NCBI RefSeq assembly: GCF_006440775.1
Contig: NZ_VFTZ01000010.1
Coordinates: 1-64,000 of the forward strand
Length of the DNA stretch: 64,000 bases
Source of the DNA: Mesorhizobium sp. B2-7-2
GTDB lineage: Bacteria; Pseudomonadota; Alphaproteobacteria; Rhizobiales; Rhizobiaceae
Direction: 5' to 3'
Within the stretch, counting starts at the first letter, position 1. Each line of letters opens with the position of its first letter. This document shows positions 38,042 to 47,121 of the stretch, piece by piece. A program made the position numbers and the translations under genes. The notes beneath the pieces are model-generated. The model worked only from the letters and a program-made list of their open reading frames with translations. It was not told where the DNA came from and did not search any database.

Positions 38042-40453
38042 ATGGCCAAGGGGAATCAGAGACGGGCGGGCGGCAGGCCGCGGGCGCCGAGCCTGCTGGA
38101 ACGCTACCGACCGATCGAAGGCGTCGTCGACGAGATGGTCGACCCGGCTGGCAGCCCGCGCCCGGCCTGGCGCTCCTTCATCGACGCGCTAGACGATCTG
38201 GGGGCGGATCGGCTCGGGCAGCGGTTTGCCCGCGCCGATCAGTATCTGCGCGATGCCGGCGTCTATTACCGTGTCTATGAGCAGGCTGGCGCCAATGAGC
38301 GGGAGTGGCCGCTCGCGCATGTCCCGCTGCTGATCGACGAGAAGGAATGGGCCGAGATCAGCGCCGGCCTAGTCCAGCGCGCCGACCTGTTCGAGGCGAT
38401 CCTGTCCGACATTTACGGGCCGAACCGATTGGTCGAGAAAGGCATTCTGCCGGCCGGCCTGATTGCAGCCAGCCCGGAATATCTGCGCCCGATAGCCGGC
38501 GTCCGGCCGGCCAACGGGCATTTTCTGCATATGGTCGCCTTCGAGCTCGGTCGTGGCCCGGACGGCCGCTGGTGGGTGCTGGGCGATCGCACCCAGGCGC
38601 CGTCGGGCGCAGGCTTCGCGCTGGAGAACCGCGTCGCCACAACGCGTGCGCTGTCGGATATCTATGGCGAGATGCATGTGCATCGGCTTGCCGGCTTTTT
38701 CCGCCGCTTCCGCGACGCGCTGAACGCTATGGCAAGGGAGTCGGGCGGCCGCGTCGCCATTCTGACGCCGGGACCGCTCAACGAAACCTATTACGAGCAC
38801 GCCTATATCGCCCGCTATCTGGGCATCATGCTGCTCGAGGGCGAGGACCTGACCGTTTCCGGCGGCAGGCTGATGGTGCGAACCGTTTCCGGCCTGATGC
38901 CGATCGGCGTCCTGTGGCGGCGGCTCGATGCCGCCTTCGCCGATCCGCTGGAACTCAGGCCGGACTCGCAGATCGGCACGCCAGGATTGGTCGAGGCAAT
39001 CCGGCGCGGCTCCGTTTCGGCCGTCAACGCGCTGGGTTCGGGCCTGATGGAGACACGGGCATTGCTGTCGTTCCTGCCCAGGATCGCGCGAGAACTGCAA
39101 GGTGACGATCTCAAACTGCCGAGCATCGCCACCTGGTGGTGCGGGCAGGAGGCCGAGCGCGCCCATGTGCTGGCCAATATCGACCGCATGGTGGTCGGCC
39201 CGGCGCTCTCGACCCGGCTTGCCTTCGAGGACGATGGCGCGACGCGGCTCGGATCGTCCCTTTCGGCCGGCGAGCGAGCCGAGCTCATCGCGCGCATCGA
39301 GGCGGACGGCGCCGGCTTCGTCGGCCAGGAAGCCGTGACGCTCTCGACCACGCCGGTGTTCGTCGACGGCCTGCTGGAGCCGCGGCCTGCCAGCCTGCGC
39401 GTCTATCTGGCGCGCACGCCGGAAGGCTGGACGGTGATGCCCGGCGGCTTCGCCCGTGTCGGCTTTTCGCTCGACCCGACGGCGATCGCCATGCAGCGCG
39501 GCGGCCAGGCGGCGGATGTCTGGGTGGTCAGCGACAGGCCGGTCGAACGCGAGACATTGTTGCCGCAGGAACATGACGGCTTCACCCGCACCATGCCGGG
39601 CAGCCTGCCCAGCCGCGCGGCCGAGAACCTTACCTGGCTCGGACGCTATATCGAGCGCTCCGAAGACACGGTGCGCGTGCTGCGCGCCTATCATGTGCGG
39701 CTTGCCGAGACGTCCGATCCGGATATGCCGCTGCTTGCCGATATCAGGGACTATCTGGAGCCGTTCGGCATCGACGTCTACACGGCGATACCACCAGGGT
39801 TGATCGGCACTTTGGACAGCGCGGTCTACAGCGCCGGCCAGATTCGCGACCGCTTCTCTCCCGATGGCTGGCTGGCGCTGAAGGATCTGTCCAAGACCAT
39901 CCACAAATTCGCGGAGACGGTCGCGCCGGGAGACGACGCGACGCGGGCGATGACGGTGATGCTGCGCAAGCTTGCTGGCTTTTCCGGCCTGCTGCACGAG
40001 AACATGTACCGCTTCACCGGCTGGCGTTTCCTGGAGATCGGCCGCAGGCTGGAACGCGGCATCCAGATCGCCCGCACGCTCAGCCAGCTGACAAGGAATG
40101 GGGCGCCGGAAGGGGCGCTGGACATGATGCTGGAGATCGGCGACAGCGTCATGACCCATCGCCGGCAATATCCGGTGCAGGCCGGGCGGCGCACGGTGAT
40201 CGACCTGCTCGCGCTCGACCCGCTCAATCCTCGCTCGATCCTGTTCCAGCTGGAGCGGCTGAAGGCCGAGATCGGCATGCTGCCTTCGATCGGCGGCGAG
40301 GGGCACATGTCACCCGCCGCCAAGGAGATATTGCGGCTCAACACGGCAATAGCCGTCATGGAGCCGTCGGACATGAGCGCCAAGGTGCTCGACGACCTCG
40401 CCGGCCAGATCGGCGATCTCTACAACAGCCTCTCCAGAGCCTATTTCGGTTAG
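38042..40453 (+). CDS. Circularly permuted ATP-grasp / alpha-E fusion protein
   Basis: 803 residues. The N-terminal half (about 60-490) is a type-2 circularly permuted ATP-grasp domain (LIDEKEWAEISAGLVQRADL, ILTPGPLNETYYEHAYIARY, LMVRTVSGLMPIGVLWRR, AVNALGSGLMETRALLSFLP). The C-terminal half (about 515-800) is the all-helical alpha-E domain (NLTWLGRYIERSEDTVRVLR, RFTGWRFLEIGRRLERGIQI). The two halves are separate genes in many bacteria. Family ATP-grasp enzymes form amide bonds; substrate unknown. Six base pairs after the first transglutaminase; its stop is directly followed by the ATG of the next gene. Confidence 0.9.
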   Translation: MAKGNQRRAGGRPRAPSLLERYRPIEGVVDEMVDPAGSPRPAWRSFIDALDDLGADRLGQRFARADQYLRDAGVYYRVYEQAGANEREWPLAHVPLLIDEKEWAEISAGLVQRADLFEAILSDIYGPNRLVEKGILPAGLIAASPEYLRPIAGVRPANGHFLHMVAFELGRGPDGRWWVLGDRTQAPSGAGFALENRVATTRALSDIYGEMHVHRLAGFFRRFRDALNAMARESGGRVAILTPGPLNETYYEHAYIARYLGIMLLEGEDLTVSGGRLMVRTVSGLMPIGVLWRRLDAAFADPLELRPDSQIGTPGLVEAIRRGSVSAVNALGSGLMETRALLSFLPRIARELQGDDLKLPSIATWWCGQEAERAHVLANIDRMVVGPALSTRLAFEDDGATRLGSSLSAGERAELIARIEADGAGFVGQEAVTLSTTPVFVDGLLEPRPASLRVYLARTPEGWTVMPGGFARVGFSLDPTAIAMQRGGQAADVWVVSDRPVERETLLPQEHDGFTRTMPGSLPSRAAENLTWLGRYIERSEDTVRVLRAYHVRLAETSDPDMPLLADIRDYLEPFGIDVYTAIPPGLIGTLDSAVYSAGQIRDRFSPDGWLALKDLSKTIHKFAETVAPGDDATRAMTVMLRKLAGFSGLLHENMYRFTGWRFLEIGRRLERGIQIARTLSQLTRNGAPEGALDMMLEIGDSVMTHRRQYPVQAGRRTVIDLLALDPLNPRSILFQLERLKAEIGMLPSIGGEGHMSPAAKEILRLNTAIAVMEPSDMSAKVLDDLAGQIGDLYNSLSRAYFG

Positions 40454-41329
40454 ATGCTCTACGACATCAAACTCCATTTGCATTACGACTACGCTGCTGC
40501 CGCCGGTGGGGGACGGCACCAGGTGCGCGTCATGCCGCAGACGATCGCCGGGGTGCAGCGCGTGATCGCCGCCTCGCTGTCGTTCCAGCCGTCGCCGGCC
40601 GAGCGTGCCGATTTTTCCGATTTCTTCGGCAACAATGTCACATCGATCGCCTTTCGCGACGCGCATGAGACGCTCGACATCCGAATGAGCGCGCGCGTGT
40701 CGGTTTCGCGCCCCGAGCAAGGCCTCGACGTCTCGCCCGACATAAGCGGGCTGAGGTCGGAGCTCGACCTGGTGCGCTCGCTATTGCCGTCCGCGCCGCA
40801 TCATTTCCTCCCCGCCAGCGACCATGCCGGCATCGACGCGGCGATCACGGCCTATGCGCGGGAAAGCTTGGCCGGCTCCGCGGTCGCCACGGCGGCCGAT
40901 CTCTGCAACCGCATCCATCGCGATTTCACTTATGACGGCAAGGCAACCACGGTGCAGACGCGGGCAAGCGACGCCTTCGCGCTGAAACGCGGCGTCTGCC
41001 AGGATTTCTCGCATATCATGATCGCTGGCCTGCGCGGGCTTGGCATTCCCGCCGGTTATGTCAGCGGCTTTTTGCGCACGATCCCGCCCAAGGGCAAGCC
41101 TCGGCTCGAGGGCGCCGATGCCATGCATGCCTGGGTCAAGGCCTGGTGCGGACGCGATGCCGGCTGGCAGGAGTTCGACCCGACCAACGGCATGCGGGCG
41201 AGCAACGACCATATCACGGTCGGCTATGGCCGCGACTATTCCGACGTTGCGCCAATCGTCGGCGTGTTGAAGACGACGGGCGGTCAGGTCGGGGAGCAGG
41301 CGGTCGACGTCATCCCGGTGGAAGCCTGA
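40454..41329 (+). CDS. Transglutaminase-like cysteine protease (second)
   Basis: 291 residues. N-terminal beta-rich domain (MLYDIKLHLHYDYAAAAGGG) and transglutaminase core with Cys182 in KRGVCQDFSHIM, His225 in DAMHAWVKAW and Asp242 in FDPTNGM. The C-terminal block ASNDHITVGYGRDYSDVAPI is typical of this class. No gap to the ATP-grasp gene (TAGATG junction), so translational coupling is likely. Probably a peptidase acting on the same unknown product. Confidence 0.92.
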   Translation: MLYDIKLHLHYDYAAAAGGGRHQVRVMPQTIAGVQRVIAASLSFQPSPAERADFSDFFGNNVTSIAFRDAHETLDIRMSARVSVSRPEQGLDVSPDISGLRSELDLVRSLLPSAPHHFLPASDHAGIDAAITAYARESLAGSAVATAADLCNRIHRDFTYDGKATTVQTRASDAFALKRGVCQDFSHIMIAGLRGLGIPAGYVSGFLRTIPPKGKPRLEGADAMHAWVKAWCGRDAGWQEFDPTNGMRASNDHITVGYGRDYSDVAPIVGVLKTTGGQVGEQAVDVIPVEA

Positions 41330-41419
41330 CCCGCGGGCGTCGATGACGCGCACCGCCATTTGCATCGGAACCAGTCATCGGCGAGCGGCTTTATCTACGG
41401 ATAATTTCGCGGAGCCGGC

Positions 41420-42511
41420 ATGTTGCAGCATTCACAATTGTCCTCGGACCGTTCAACGCGGAGCGAGGAAACAGTAAGGAACGGTGCGCAGGATTCGGCC
41501 GAGCGCGCGTCGCTCAGCTATGTCAGCGACACCGATCCCGGCGTCCGACGAATGAGAAAAGGCAAGGGATTTTCCTATGTCGGTCCGAACGGGCGCAAGG
41601 TCAGCGCGCAGACACTTGCCCGCATCAAGGCGATCGTCATTCCGCCGGCCTGGACGGATGTATGGATATCGCCCAATCCGGACGGCCATATCCAGGCAAC
41701 AGGCCGGGATCAGCGCGGCCGCAAGCAGTACCGCTATCACGCGCAATGGACCGAGGAACGCGACGGCGTCAAATATTCCAGCCTCGTCGCCTTCGCGCAA
41801 AGCCTGCCTGCCCTCAGACGGCAGATCGATGCCGATCTGCGCCGCCACGGGCTGCCGATGGAGCGCGTCGTCGCCTCGGTGGTCTGGTTGCTCGACAACA
41901 CCATGATCCGGATCGGCAACGCGGCCTATGCGCGCGACAACAAGAGTTTCGGATTGACCACGCTGCGCGACCGCCATGTCGAGATCACAGGCTCCAGCCT
42001 GCGCTTCGCCTTCAAGGGCAAGTCGGGCAAGGAATGGAAGTTGAAGCTGGCCGATCGCCGCGTCGCCAAGATCGTGCGCGGCGCCCAGGACCTGCCCGGG
42101 CAGAAGCTGTTCCAATATCTCGGCGAGGATGGCGACCGGCGGCCGGTGCGTTCGGAGGACGTTAACCGCTATATTCGCGAAGCTTCCGGCGCCGAATTCA
42201 GCTCAAGGCATTTCCGCACCTGGGGCGGCACCATCCACGCCGCTTCGCTGTTTGCGCAGACCGAACTGCCGGAAAGCCAAGCGCTACGGAAACGGGTGAC
42301 GAACAGCATCGTCGACAAGGTCGCCGAGCGGTTGGGCAACACCCGTGCCGTCTGTCGCAAATGCTACATCCACCCGCTGGTGTTCGAGGCGTGGAGCAAC
42401 GGACGCCTGCTCGACGAAATGGCCGAAGCCAATAAGCACAAGCGCGTCATACCCGGCCTCGACGAGGAAGAAACGCTGGTGCTCAGATGGCTGCAGGCGC
42501 GCGGCGCCTGA
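41420..42511 (+). CDS. DNA topoisomerase IB, poxvirus type
   Basis: Relaxes supercoils through a 3'-phosphotyrosyl intermediate. 363 residues, typical of bacterial TopIB. Catalytic pocket: RHFRTWGGTIHAASLFAQ, RDRHVEITGSSLRFAFKGKS (Lys in the beta-hairpin), and Tyr316 in CRKCYIHP. The ATG at 41420 follows a GGAG. It is not overlapped with its neighbours; no operon role is evident. Confidence 0.92.
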   Translation: MLQHSQLSSDRSTRSEETVRNGAQDSAERASLSYVSDTDPGVRRMRKGKGFSYVGPNGRKVSAQTLARIKAIVIPPAWTDVWISPNPDGHIQATGRDQRGRKQYRYHAQWTEERDGVKYSSLVAFAQSLPALRRQIDADLRRHGLPMERVVASVVWLLDNTMIRIGNAAYARDNKSFGLTTLRDRHVEITGSSLRFAFKGKSGKEWKLKLADRRVAKIVRGAQDLPGQKLFQYLGEDGDRRPVRSEDVNRYIREASGAEFSSRHFRTWGGTIHAASLFAQTELPESQALRKRVTNSIVDKVAERLGNTRAVCRKCYIHPLVFEAWSNGRLLDEMAEANKHKRVIPGLDEEETLVLRWLQARGA

Positions 42512-42571
42512 CAGGCGGTTGCGGAGATCGTCAAGCCAGTGATCCCTCGATAAATTTTTTTATCGACCTGG

Positions 42572-42598
42572 TGTCGGGAAGGGTCCTAGTGTCGCGTC
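42572..42598 (+). promoter_or_regulatory. Putative ECF42-type promoter
   Basis: TGTCGG at 42572-42577 and CGTC at 42595-42598 are 17 bp apart, ending 23 bp before the start of the DGPF gene. ECF42 sigma factors are known to use promoters with a TGTCGA-like -35 and a CG[AT]C-type -10, and to control their own DGPF-sigma operon. The match is by eye. Confidence 0.5.
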
Positions 42599-42621
42599 CT
42601 TTGATACGGAAAGGACCTGCC

Positions 42622-42996
42622 ATGCTTTACGCCATCCTCTGCTACGCCTCCGAAGACGTCGTCTGCTCCTGGAGCAAGGAACAGGACGACGAGGTCATGG
42701 CAAAGCTCCTCAACGTGCAGGACAAATACGCCAAGGCGGGCCGGCTGGGGCCGGTGGCGCGCCTGTTGCCGACGACGGCGGCCACGACGCTGCGAAAGGT
42801 CAAAGGGGAATCGATCGTGCTCGACGGCCCATTCGCCGAGACCAAGGAACAATTCCTCGGCTTCTATACGCTCGAATGCAACGATCTCGACGAAGCCGTC
42901 GAATTCGCGCGCGAGCTTTCCGAGGTCAATCCGAGCGGCGGCTCCTACGAGATCCGGCCGGTTTCGGTCTTCAATCCGACAAAGGTCGCGGTATGA
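42622..42996 (+). CDS. DGPF/YCII-related protein, ECF42 partner
   Basis: 124 residues, small alpha-beta (YCII-like) fold. The family motif DGPF occurs in VLDGPFAETKEQFLGFYTLE, and the C-terminal GGSYEIRPVSVF is typical. The ATG at 42622 is the family start. Its stop overlaps the ATG of the sigma-factor gene (ATGA), so the two are translationally coupled. DGPF proteins accompany ECF42 sigma factors; what they do is not known. Confidence 0.9.
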   Translation: MLYAILCYASEDVVCSWSKEQDDEVMAKLLNVQDKYAKAGRLGPVARLLPTTAATTLRKVKGESIVLDGPFAETKEQFLGFYTLECNDLDEAVEFARELSEVNPSGGSYEIRPVSVFNPTKVAV

Positions 42997-44267
42997 CGGA
43001 ACTCGCCTGGATAAATGCCGCGATCAGCAATGCCCGCCCGCAGGCGATGGGCGCGCTGCTGCGCTACTTCCGCGACCTCGACGCCGCGGAAGAGGCTTTC
43101 CAGGACGCGTGCCTGAGGGCGCTCAACAACTGGCCGAAGAACGGGCCGCCACGCGATCCCGCGGCTTGGCTGATCTTCGTCGGCCGCAACAGCGGCATCG
43201 ACGCCGTGCGCAAGCGCGCCAAGCAGGCGCCGATGCCGGAAGAGGACCAGATTTCCGATCTCGAGGATGCCGAAGGCGATATGGCCGAGCGGCTGGACGG
43301 TGCGCATTATCGCGACGATATCCTGCGGCTTCTGTTCATCTGCTGCCATCCGGATCTGCCGGCGACGCAGCAGATCGCGGTGGCGCTGCGCATCGTGTCC
43401 GGCCTCACCGTCAAGCAGATCGCGCGCGCCTTTCTCGTCGGCGAAAGCGCCATGGAACAGCGCATCACCCGCGCCAAGGCGCGCATTGCCGATGCCGGCG
43501 TGCCGTTCGAGACACCGGGCGCGGTCGAGCGCTCGGAGCGGCTCGCCGCAGTCTCCGCTATGGTCTATCTGATCTTCAACGAGGGCTATTCGAGCAATGG
43601 CGGCGAGGCGCCGGCTCGCGCGCCGCTGTGCGAGGAGGCGATCCGGCTCGCCCGGCTGCTGCTCAGGCTGTTCCAGCAGGAACCTGAAATCATGGGGCTG
43701 ACGGCGCTGCTGCTTCTCCAGCATGCGCGGGCGCCGGCGCGCTTCGACGAAGATGGCGAGATCGTGCTGCTCGAGGACCAGGACCGCTCGCTCTGGAGCC
43801 GCAAGATGATCGACGAGGGCTTGGCGCTGGTCGACAAGGCGCTGCGCCACCGCAAGCCCGGCCCTTATCAGGTGCAGGCGGCGATCGCGGCGCTGCATGC
43901 GCGGGCGGCGACGGCCGAGGATACCGACTGGACCGAGATCGACCTGCTTTACGGTCTGCTGGAGCAGATGCAGCCGTCGCCGGTGGTAACGCTCAACCGC
44001 GCCGTCGCGGTCAGCAAGGTGCACGGCCCGGAAGCCGCACTTGCCATGATCGAGCCGCTGGAAGAGCGGCTGTCGGGCTATTTCCACTTCTTCGGGCTGA
44101 GGGGCGGGCTGCTGATGCAGCTTGGGCGCAACGACGAGGCGCGTGTCGCCTTCGACCGCGCCATCGCCCTGGCCAACACCGCGGCCGAGGCGGCGCATAT
44201 CCGCATGCATATCGACCGGCTGATCAAGGAAAGCGCTGAGAAGTCTTCCTTCCAAAAAGCGCGCTGA
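42993..44267 (+). CDS. ECF sigma factor, ECF42-like, with C-terminal extension
   Basis: 424 residues, about twice the size of a simple ECF factor. Sigma2 region at about 15-75 (LLRYFRDLDAAEEAFQDACL, WPKNGPPRDPAAWLIFVGRN), sigma4 at about 105-170 (LPATQQIAVALRIVSGLTVK, then FLVGESAMEQRITRAKARIA). The C-terminal 250 residues are helical and TPR-like (RHRKPGPYQVQAAIAALHAR, VVTLNRAVAVSKVHGPEAAL). No anti-sigma gene is adjacent; in ECF42 the C-terminal extension is reported to control activity. Confidence 0.92.
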   Translation: MTELAWINAAISNARPQAMGALLRYFRDLDAAEEAFQDACLRALNNWPKNGPPRDPAAWLIFVGRNSGIDAVRKRAKQAPMPEEDQISDLEDAEGDMAERLDGAHYRDDILRLLFICCHPDLPATQQIAVALRIVSGLTVKQIARAFLVGESAMEQRITRAKARIADAGVPFETPGAVERSERLAAVSAMVYLIFNEGYSSNGGEAPARAPLCEEAIRLARLLLRLFQQEPEIMGLTALLLLQHARAPARFDEDGEIVLLEDQDRSLWSRKMIDEGLALVDKALRHRKPGPYQVQAAIAALHARAATAEDTDWTEIDLLYGLLEQMQPSPVVTLNRAVAVSKVHGPEAALAMIEPLEERLSGYFHFFGLRGGLLMQLGRNDEARVAFDRAIALANTAAEAAHIRMHIDRLIKESAEKSSFQKAR

Positions 44268-44446
44268 TCCGGCTTCGCCGTCTGGCCCAATTTCGCAATC
44301 CGGCCTTGGACCATGCCGGGGTAGCGGTTTTCCCCCGAAACGCGTAATGCCACGCCATGAAAGCGCCCGGCTGTGCCCGACGGCACGGACTCGGCGCATA
44401 GCTTCCACGCCCGTCCTATGAGCGGCGGGATATGAAAGGGACAAAG

Positions 44447-45961
44447 ATGACGTTAGCGAAGGAAACCGCTTCACTTCTTGAGAAACTGGGTGTCGCCAAG
44501 GATGCGCTTTGGGGGGGCGACCTGATCGTGCGCAGTCCGGTGACGGGCGAACAGGTCGCGGCGCTGAAGTCGATCTCGGCCGCCGACGCCGGCAAGGCCA
44601 TCGATGCCGCGCACAAGGCCTTCCAGGCCTGGCGGCTGGTGCCGGGGCCAAAGCGCGGCGAGCTGGTGCGCCTGCTCGGCGAGGAGTTGCGCGCGCATAA
44701 GGACGAGCTCGGCCGGCTGGTGTCGATCGAGGTCGGCAAGATTCCGTCCGAGGGGCTGGGCGAAGTCCAGGAGATGATCGACATCTGCGATTTCGCCGTC
44801 GGTCTTTCCCGGCAACTCTATGGCCTCACCATCGCCACCGAGCGCCCCGGACACCGCATGATGGAGACCTGGCATCCGCTCGGCGTCGTCGGCGTGATCT
44901 CGGCCTTCAATTTCCCGGTTGCTGTTTGGTCTTGGAACTCGGCGCTGGCCTTCGTCTGCGGCGATGCGGTGGTGTGGAAGCCGTCGGAAAAGACGCCGCT
45001 GACGGCGCTTGCCTGCGAGGCGATCTTCAAGCGCGCCGCCAAGCGTTTCGGCGCGGACGCGCCGGCGGGGCTGCTGCAGGTGCTGATCGGCGACCGCGCC
45101 GCCGGCGAGGTGCTGGTCGACCATCCGAAGGTGCCGCTGGTCTCAGCCACCGGCTCGACCCGCATGGGCCGCGAGGTCGGCCCCAGGCTGGCCAAGCGTT
45201 TTGCCCGCGCCGTGCTCGAGCTCGGCGGCAACAATGCCGGCATCGTCACGCCCACCGCCGATCTCGACATGGCGCTGCGGGCGATTGCCTTCGGCGCCAT
45301 GGGCACGGCTGGCCAGCGTTGTACGACGCTGAGGCGCCTCTTCGTGCATGACAGCGTCTATGACGCGCTCTTGCCGCGGCTGAAGAAGGCCTATCAGTCC
45401 GTCTCGGTCGGCAATCCGCTGGAAGGCAAGGCGCTGGTCGGTCCGCTGATCGACAAGGCGGCCTTCGACAACATGCAGAAGGCATTGAAGGAGGCTGAAG
45501 CGCATGGCGGCAACGTGACCGGCGGCACGCGCGTCGAGAACGGCCATCCGGATGCCTATTACGTGCATCCGGCGCTGGTCGAAATGCCTGCCCAGGTCTC
45601 GCCGGTGACGGAAGAGACCTTCGCGCCGATCCTCTACGTGATGAAATACTCCGATTTCGACGAGGCGCTCGAGCAGCACAATGCGGTGGGCGCCGGGCTG
45701 TCATCGTCGATCTTCACGCGCGACCTGCAGGAATCGGAGCGTTTCCTTGGCGTCGACGGTTCGGATTGCGGCATCGCCAACGTCAATATCGGCACGTCGG
45801 GCGCCGAGATCGGCGGCGCATTCGGCGGCGAGAAGGAGACGGGCGGCGGCCGCGAGAGCGGCTCGGATGCCTGGAAGGCTTATATGCGCCGCGCCACCAA
45901 CACGGTGAACTATTCGAAAGCGCTGCCGCTCGCGCAGGGCGTGTCGTTCGACATCGATTGA
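44447..45961 (+). CDS. Aldehyde dehydrogenase, ALDH7 / aminoadipic-semialdehyde type
   Basis: NAD-dependent oxidation of 2-aminoadipate 6-semialdehyde (or its cyclic form) is the typical ALDH7 role in lysine breakdown. 504 residues from ATG 44447, which has AAAGGGA upstream. Motifs: PLGVVGVISAFNFPVAVWSW, VVWKPSEKTPLTALACEAIF, catalytic Glu in LELGGNNAGIVTP, catalytic Cys in GTAGQRCTTLRRLFVHDSVY. NNAGI in place of the usual KSP-type residues is a feature of ALDH7. A lysine link fits gcdH at 33 kb, but the genes are 10 kb apart. Confidence 0.85.
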   Translation: MTLAKETASLLEKLGVAKDALWGGDLIVRSPVTGEQVAALKSISAADAGKAIDAAHKAFQAWRLVPGPKRGELVRLLGEELRAHKDELGRLVSIEVGKIPSEGLGEVQEMIDICDFAVGLSRQLYGLTIATERPGHRMMETWHPLGVVGVISAFNFPVAVWSWNSALAFVCGDAVVWKPSEKTPLTALACEAIFKRAAKRFGADAPAGLLQVLIGDRAAGEVLVDHPKVPLVSATGSTRMGREVGPRLAKRFARAVLELGGNNAGIVTPTADLDMALRAIAFGAMGTAGQRCTTLRRLFVHDSVYDALLPRLKKAYQSVSVGNPLEGKALVGPLIDKAAFDNMQKALKEAEAHGGNVTGGTRVENGHPDAYYVHPALVEMPAQVSPVTEETFAPILYVMKYSDFDEALEQHNAVGAGLSSSIFTRDLQESERFLGVDGSDCGIANVNIGTSGAEIGGAFGGEKETGGGRESGSDAWKAYMRRATNTVNYSKALPLAQGVSFDID

Positions 45962-46044
45962 ATGAAGCGCCGGGTCAGCCTCGCCCGCGAGCTGATCCGG
46001 CCCGACTATCGATCAGATCGTGCAGGCGGAAGGCGGGCGATTGC

Positions 46045-47121
46045 TCAGAAAGCCTTGCCGGTGGCCGGATCGAAGAGGCGGAGCGCGTCCGCATCGAAGA
46101 CGAACGCGCATGGCTGACCCTTGGCGACGCGGGCGCGTGGCGGCAAGGTCGCCGTCAAGTTCTGCGCGCCGATCCGGGCCGTGGTGACCTGTTCGGGACC
46201 GGTCAGTTCGACGACGTCGATCTCGACCGGCAGCGACAGATCCGCGCCGCTGCCCGGCCCCAGCCGGAGCGCTTCCGGCCTCACTCCGGCAATGACCTGA
46301 GCACCGCCGCGGCCTGCGTTGGCGTAGCGCGCCGGCAGCGCCAGCCGCGCATCCGTGCCGGCAATGGCGAGCTTGCCGTCCTCGACAACCGCTTCCAGCA
46401 TGTTCATCGCAGGCGCGCCGACGAAGCCTGCCACATAGAGTGTCGCCGGATGGTTGTAGATCTCTTCCGGGGTGCCCAGCTGTTCGATACGACCGTCGCG
46501 CATGACGGCGACGCGGGTCGCCAGCGTCATCGCCTCGATCTGGTCGTGGGTGACGTAGACGACGGTGGTGCGCAGCATCTCGTGCAGGCGCTTCAGCTCG
46601 GTGCGCATCTCGAGCCGCAGCTTGGCGTCGAGGTTGGAGAGCGGCTCGTCGAACAGGAAGACCTGCGGCTTGCGCACCAGCGCCCGGCCGATGGCAACGC
46701 GCTGGCGCTGGCCGCCGGAGAGCTGGCCGGGCTTGCGGTCGAGCAGGTTCTCGATCTGCAGGAGCCTTGCCGCTTCGCGCACCGCCTTGTCGCGCTCGGC
46801 GACGGGAACCTTGCGCATCTCCAGCCCGAAGCCGATGTTGCGGCTCACCGTCAGGTTCGGATAGAGCGCGTAGGACTGGAAGACCATGGCGATGTCGCGG
46901 TTCTTCGGATGCACGCCAAGCACCGAGCGGCCGCCGATCAACACGTCGCCGCTGGTCGCCTCGGCGAGGCCGGCGATGATGTTGAGCAAGGTCGACTTGC
47001 CGCAGCCGGAGGAACCCAGCAGCACCAGGAACTCGCCGTTCTCGAGCGCGACATCGATGCCTTTCAGCGTTTCGACGCTGCCGTAATTCTTGCGGATATC
47101 GCGGATTTCAAGCGCGCTCAT
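46045..47121 (-). CDS. Sugar ABC transporter ATP-binding protein (UgpC/MalK type)
   Basis: 358 residues from ATG 47121 (MSALEIRDIRKNYGSVETLK). Walker A GSSGCGKST at about 36-44, signature LSGGQRQRVAIGRALVRKPQ, Walker B VFLFDEPLSNLDAKLRLEMR, C-terminal TOBE-type regulatory domain (VAGFVGAPAMNMLEAVVEDG). Last gene of a minus-strand transport operon; its start lies inside the end of the kinase gene (14-nt overlap). Convergent with the aldehyde dehydrogenase gene. Confidence 0.93.
   Translation of the reverse strand: MSALEIRDIRKNYGSVETLKGIDVALENGEFLVLLGSSGCGKSTLLNIIAGLAEATSGDVLIGGRSVLGVHPKNRDIAMVFQSYALYPNLTVSRNIGFGLEMRKVPVAERDKAVREAARLLQIENLLDRKPGQLSGGQRQRVAIGRALVRKPQVFLFDEPLSNLDAKLRLEMRTELKRLHEMLRTTVVYVTHDQIEAMTLATRVAVMRDGRIEQLGTPEEIYNHPATLYVAGFVGAPAMNMLEAVVEDGKLAIAGTDARLALPARYANAGRGGAQVIAGVRPEALRLGPGSGADLSLPVEIDVVELTGPEQVTTARIGAQNLTATLPPRARVAKGQPCAFVFDADALRLFDPATGKAF

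Noticed and set aside
42548..42565. CGATAAA-TTTT-TTTATCG hairpin after the topoisomerase gene
   Set aside because: The stem is A/T-rich and too weak for an intrinsic terminator; could be chance in this short AT-rich spacer.
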